Part shown: piece by piece, positions 6,835-7,037 of the stretch
Numbering within the stretch: the stretch's first letter is position 1
Layout: each line of letters opens with the position of its first letter
Assembly (NCBI GenBank): GCA_017647245.1
Contig: JAGCKY010000127.1
Location: 1-7,037 of the forward strand
Length of the DNA stretch: 7,037 bases
Direction: 5' to 3'
From: Elusimicrobiaceae bacterium
Lineage (GTDB): Bacteria > Elusimicrobiota > Elusimicrobia > Elusimicrobiales > Elusimicrobiaceae
Position numbers and translations under genes: made by a program
The notes under the pieces: generated by a model
Database searches by the model: none
Told to the model about the DNA's origin: nothing
The model's input: the letters and a program-made list of their open reading frames with translations, nothing else

Positions 6835-6931
6835 CGTCATCCCGGACATGGATCCGGGATCCAGCGTTGTTCATAAAGCAAAAACAACCCTATAAACGGC
6901 CCTGGATTGCGGGTCCACGCCCGGGATAACG
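6835..6931. repeat. 97-bp intergenic palindromic element
   Basis: The ends are inverted repeats: CGTCATCCCGG at 6835-6845 and CCGGGATAACG at 6921-6931, with one mismatch (a G-U pair in RNA). Internal pairs include CCCGGA/TCCGGG (6841-6846 with 6853-6858) and ATCCAG/CTGGAT (6859-6864 with 6902-6907), so either strand can fold into a branched structure. The GTCATCCCGGA...TCCGGGATCCAG pattern resembles small palindromic repeats dispersed in many bacterial genomes. It lies in the presumed 5' untranslated region of the pilin mRNA, between the promoter and the ribosome-binding site. Confidence 0.75.
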
Positions 6932-6960
6932 ACATTTAAAAAATTAACCACTACCCCCGT

Positions 6961-6988
6961 ATTGTACCAAAAAAAAAAAACAAGTCAA
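6961..6988 (-). promoter_or_regulatory. Sigma70-type promoter for the pilin gene with poly-T spacer
   Basis: On the minus strand, -35 TTGACT (6988-6983) and -10 TACAAT (6966-6961) are 16 nt apart. TGG directly before the -10 gives an extended -10 TG. Transcription would begin near 6954, leaving an untranslated leader of about 140 nt that carries the palindromic element. The spacer is TG, then twelve T (6980-6969), then GG. The match is close to consensus; the assignment is from sequence only. Confidence 0.7.
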
Positions 6989-7037
6989 GCCCTATTTTTG
7001 CCCAACCAAAACCCAAATAAAACACAACAAAAAACCC

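Noticed and set aside
6653..6931. CRISPR array or tRNA gene as explanation for the repeats
   Set aside because: There are only two unequal palindromic elements, no regular repeat-spacer spacing, and no cloverleaf with a T-loop sequence.
6990..7037. G-tracts on the minus strand upstream of the promoter (possible G-quadruplex)
   Set aside because: The four GGG tracts are separated by loops of about 8, 8 and 20 bases, too long for a convincing quadruplex. The stretch is just G-poor on the plus strand and holds no gene I can see.

Overview
The window is a 7 kb piece of a bacterial chromosome. A tightly packed, co-directional block of seven housekeeping genes on the plus strand fills bases 1 to 6158. 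A single minus-strand type IV pilin-like gene with a repeat-rich upstream region fills the rest. The pilin (GFTLIE cleavage motif, PQYQ after the helix, a Cys-rich tail ending GGSCDFSF) resembles the many small pilin-like proteins of gut Elusimicrobiota such as Elusimicrobium. The gene content fits that phylum, but the assignment rests on recalled resemblance and is moderate at best.

Plus-strand block, in order: the 3' nine-tenths of pheT (Phe-tRNA synthetase beta chain, entering from the left edge); an 84-residue coiled-coil protein; zapA (FtsZ-ring protein); rarA (AAA+ ATPase acting at stalled forks); xseA and xseB (both subunits of exonuclease VII); and tlyA (rRNA 2'-O-methyltransferase). 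Gaps are 9 nt or less, and most junctions are overlapping stop/start codons (TAATG twice, ATGA once, an 11-base overlap once). The block therefore looks like one translationally coupled operon joining translation quality control, cell division and DNA repair. No terminator is visible after tlyA.

The last gene runs convergently, and its TAA stop overlaps that of tlyA in a shared TTAA. Its coding sequence appears to be interrupted in frame by a 150-base palindromic element. The element lies between an ancestral MKKAFTLI start and the pilin core, is flanked by a 12-base near-perfect direct repeat, and adds 50 residues to the prepilin leader. A second, structurally related 97-base palindromic element lies in the 5' untranslated region. 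Upstream of that is a strong minus-strand promoter (TTGACT, 16 nt, TACAAT with an extended -10 TG) whose spacer contains a run of twelve T residues, a layout typical of phase-variable promoters.

The plus-strand block is ordinary housekeeping DNA. The pilin locus is where the window is unusual: a surface-protein gene with two palindromic elements and a homopolymer promoter. These parts can be read directly. Their regulatory effects are inferred.
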